From positions 25,148,162-25,208,161 of the forward strand of contig OU612067.1 of NCBI GenBank assembly GCA_914767715.1: a DNA stretch of 60,000 nt, written 5' to 3'. Made by a program: the position numbers and the translations under genes. Position 1 is the first letter of the stretch. Each line of letters starts with the position of its first letter. This DNA comes from Membranipora membranacea. Its lineage: Eukaryota; Bryozoa; Gymnolaemata; Cheilostomatida; Membraniporidae. The notes beneath the pieces were generated by a model that had not been told where the DNA came from, did not search any database, and saw only the letters and a list, made by a program, of their open reading frames with translations. Positions 57,458 to 60,000 of the stretch are shown here, in pieces.

Positions 57458-57459
57458 AC
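57458..57459. other. Rearrangement junction: end of duplication, start of inverted receptor copy
   Basis: To the left the sequence matches 24361-24444 (…CAGGGCAATATGTA). To the right it turns into receptor CUB-A coding sequence on the plus strand. No duplicated or inserted bases were noticed at the join. Confidence 0.9.
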
Positions 57460-60000
57460 TTGGCTGTCATTCCTGCGGAAGTTTATCAGTGTACAGGAAG
57501 TCATGTTCCACTCAAGTTGACTTCTGGCAGTTCTCAAGAGGAATTAGATGTGAGAAATAGTTGTGGACATGTTCTTTACGATGATGCCTACAATGGTATG
57601 AAAATGCGAAACATTGATTTCATGACTATTCAGTCTGATGGAGTCATCAACATCAAATTTTCTGCGGATAGATACGAATCCGGTTTCAGAATAATATTTG
57701 GAAGTAAGCCTCATAATGTTCATCTAGAATACCAATATGCACCTTGCAGTTATACTGATCTGTCATGTTTCTAGACAACTGTAGAGGCCAATTTCAGATA
57801 CAGAGTAGAAGTAAGAGGAATTTTGAAACTTTGTTGTAAAAGTATACAAAGCATCATTATTTTCATGGAAAGCCAGACACAACACTCTTCCCTTCCCAAA
57901 CATCAAATCTCCACTGCACTTTTTAATATGCCTATTAATATAAAATCGCCTAATCTCAAACCCATCTAGGAAGACACATGATTTTTACCTATAGTACAGT
58001 ATTATTTAGAACAATTTTCAGTGCGGCAGTTGATATTTGATGTACTGTTTGAACTTCTTTTTTCTCAACTATTTGTTGGGTACCATTTAGAAATTGACAA
58101 AATTCTTGGCTTTTTCATAATTGTAGTTGAGGAAGATATCTATTCTCTTTCCCCGATCAGTTCTGAGGGAACTCTTGTGAATATCACAGATAGGAATCCC
58201 TCTGGATTTATAGCGAGCCATGACACATTCAATTTTGCCACAAATTTCAATTATCCAAAGGACGCAAATAATCTATTGAAGCTGTCAGTACCTACACAAA
58301 CAACAAAAATAGAAATTGAGTACATCTTCTTCAATATTGGGACTGAAATAGAGGATTGTGCATCAAACGACAATAAGGCCGATGTTACTTTAGATCAATT
58401 CTCCATCTTCAATGGAGATATTGAACTTTATGGCTGTGGTGGGGGAGGATACACACCATCAACAACTACTTTTGATATCAAATCGAACGATAATACCATC
58501 CTGTTCACTCTGATAGAACAAAGTGAACGTGAGAAGTTTGCTGGATTCCTTATCAAGTACAAACGTAAGTGAAAAATTATTGGCGAGTTGAAAATTTGTA
58601 TGGTTTGTTTGTTTTGGTTTGTTTGCTTTGGTTTGTTTGCTTTACATTTTTAGATTCTTGATTAGATTGAAATACATTTTCAATCCCATTGAATCCTATC
58701 AGTGGTATTATAAAGTCTTAATTTTAAAAACAGAATACCAAAAAACCATCAATCATACAACTGTGCAAAACTTGCACAATTAAAATGTTTTATGATGAAT
58801 TTACAGAAAAGATAGTTGTGCCGTGGGCTTTAACAGCTAGGAATGACTTCTGGTACTGTTGACAAACAATCACCCTTATAAATGGCCAGTACAAGTTATT
58901 AAGCTCCTAGTTTACCTTCTTAACTTTTCTTGGCGCAATCTGGTAGTTCCTTTCTTGGCACACCTTTCTTATTATACCACTGGACTATGCAGAGCAATCA
59001 TAAATGATGTATTTAGTGCAGTGGCCAAAAAACAAATATAAAATAATATATATCTGTGTGTTTGTTTTTCCTCCTAAAATAAACGAAAAAGCGACGCACT
59101 GGAGTGAAATTCCACTAGTTAAAACTTTACTATAGCAATTTTTGATTAAGAAGACACTAATTTCTAGGGTTCTCGTTTAAAATGGACTCTAAAGGACCTT
59201 ATGTTGTTCCCTGATTTAATATCGATAATTGATACAAGTATTCTTATTTACATAGATGCCAGTTACATCCCATTGTATTTCTTTTTGCAGTCCATATCTG
59301 CCCTGATATTCCGTATTCCACAATCACTCGAAATGGAGATTCTAATACTAGATTTAGCGTAGCATGTTTCGATGGGAAACAAAAGAAGTATCATGTATCG
59401 ACAGCATCTGGTCAGCTGATACACCAAACTGCAAGGCACCAAGTCAGACAACAAAGACTCAGCAATCCACTCAACCAGGAACTGTTACTGGCTCAACTAA
59501 ATATGGTAATGTTGATTTCTTACTGCGTGAGAGAAACGTATAATAATGCTTGGATAATGACACGAATTTAGGGCCACAAAATTCAAATTAATTGGTAAAA
59601 TGACCAATGACAGCAAAGCAAGTACTCTTTCAAATCAAGTATTTGATACCATCTCTGTTTACATGGCACCTGTAATCCTCAACTTTCATTTGGAGAATAA
59701 GGGCTGTTGGAACTGGGAATAATGTGTCAATATTAGCCATTAGGTTCTGCAAAAAATAACTTTCTTATTAGTTTATCTGATTAGAGATAAGAACATCTGG
59801 AACATACTCCTACACCTGGCTGCAGTGTGCTGCTTCTCAAGATCAAATGCAGCTTTATTTTCTTATGTAGGTTCTATAAACCAAGGGTTGATGACACTCT
59901 ACACGGAAACACCGACTGGTAAATCAACAGGGAATATGTTATCAGGGAACACACTGTACATGATAATTGGCAGCGCTGGAGGTGGAGCATTACTTCTCAT
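57459..60000 (+). pseudogene. CUB-CUB-Sushi receptor, copy 3, inverted, partial and frameshifted
   Basis: On the plus strand: part of a CUB-A exon (57459-57703, donor GTAAGC, same phase as the other copies), CUB-B (58127-58564, 438 nt as in the others), Sushi exon (59291-59505) and stalk/transmembrane exon (59871 to the window end). CUB-B and the later exons are close to copies 1 and 2. The CUB-A exon is very different (SADRYESGF near its end, CGHVLYDDAYNG) and aligns only weakly. The Sushi exon is 215 rather than 216 nt because a GGGG run is GGG (near 59386), which shifts the frame before the third Cys. The 5' part of CUB-A and the signal exon are cut off by the junction. It may be a broken paralogue, or the frameshift may be a sequencing error. 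Confidence 0.75.

Larger units (their letters stand above)
32768..57458. repeat. Right copy of the duplicated block
   Basis: Direct repeat of 1-24444. Compared with the left copy it lacks the SINE of 16324-16603, the insertion near 21269-21504 and most of the poly(C) tract. It has extra sequence at about 43158-43405 and 49695-49777, and an extra intronic repeat unit at 40106-40570. It ends abruptly at 57458 inside RPL4 intron 2, after which an inverted receptor copy begins. Confidence 0.97.

Noticed and set aside
58859-59041. Plus-strand 60-codon ORF between receptor copy 3 exons
   Set aside because: It is intronic, without a domain or splice-phase support.
1-60000. CRISPR array, bacterial operon or phage
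   Set aside because: No regularly spaced short repeats exist; splice sites and animal domains show eukaryotic DNA throughout.

Overview
The window is animal nuclear DNA. Genes are split by short GT-AG introns, intergenic DNA is AT-rich, and there are tRNA-derived SINEs, a non-LTR retrotransposon and a ribosomal protein gene whose introns carry box C/D snoRNAs. CUB, Sushi, dystroglycan-type cadherin and plectin-repeat domains point to a metazoan, most likely a marine or early-branching invertebrate. The species cannot be told from the sequence.

The dominant structure is a 24.7-kb block present twice in direct orientation. Positions 1-24444 match 32768-57458, about 32.8 kb apart. Each block reads, left to right and almost entirely on the minus strand: a 5'-truncated retrotransposon; a dystroglycan-like exon fragment abutting a tRNA-like sequence; a receptor gene (signal peptide, two CUB-like domains, Sushi domain, transmembrane segment, tyrosine-motif tail); a plectin-repeat protein gene; and RPL4. 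Between the blocks lie the first two RPL4 exons and the RPL4 promoter, a dystroglycan-like membrane protein gene, and a 3.2-kb DNA transposon candidate that has split one exon of that gene. At 57458/57459 the second block stops inside RPL4 intron 2 and joins an inverted third receptor copy that runs off the window.

The copies are not equivalent. Receptor copy 2 (36974-42708) has an intact 576-codon spliced frame. Copy 1 has a 49-bp frameshifting deletion in CUB-A, and copy 3 has a 1-bp deletion in the Sushi exon. Plakin copy 2 is intact, whereas copy 1 has a 1-bp frameshift just after the ATG. RPL4 is complete only in copy 1; copy 2 lacks exons 1 and 2. About 5.7 kb at the left of the blocks, including the receptor tail exons, is almost identical. 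The receptor ectodomain exons differ much more. The pattern could be a recent segmental duplication with gene conversion, or two haplotypes placed end to end by an assembler; the sequence alone does not decide.

The two most interesting items are the receptor family and the RPL4 introns. The receptor family combines a constant signalling tail with a patchily variable ectodomain, and its outermost domain is very different in copy 3. The architecture resembles innate immune or self-recognition receptors, but that function is an inference. All five RPL4 introns 2-6 carry a U18-type (SNORD18) box C/D snoRNA, matching the host gene known in vertebrates.
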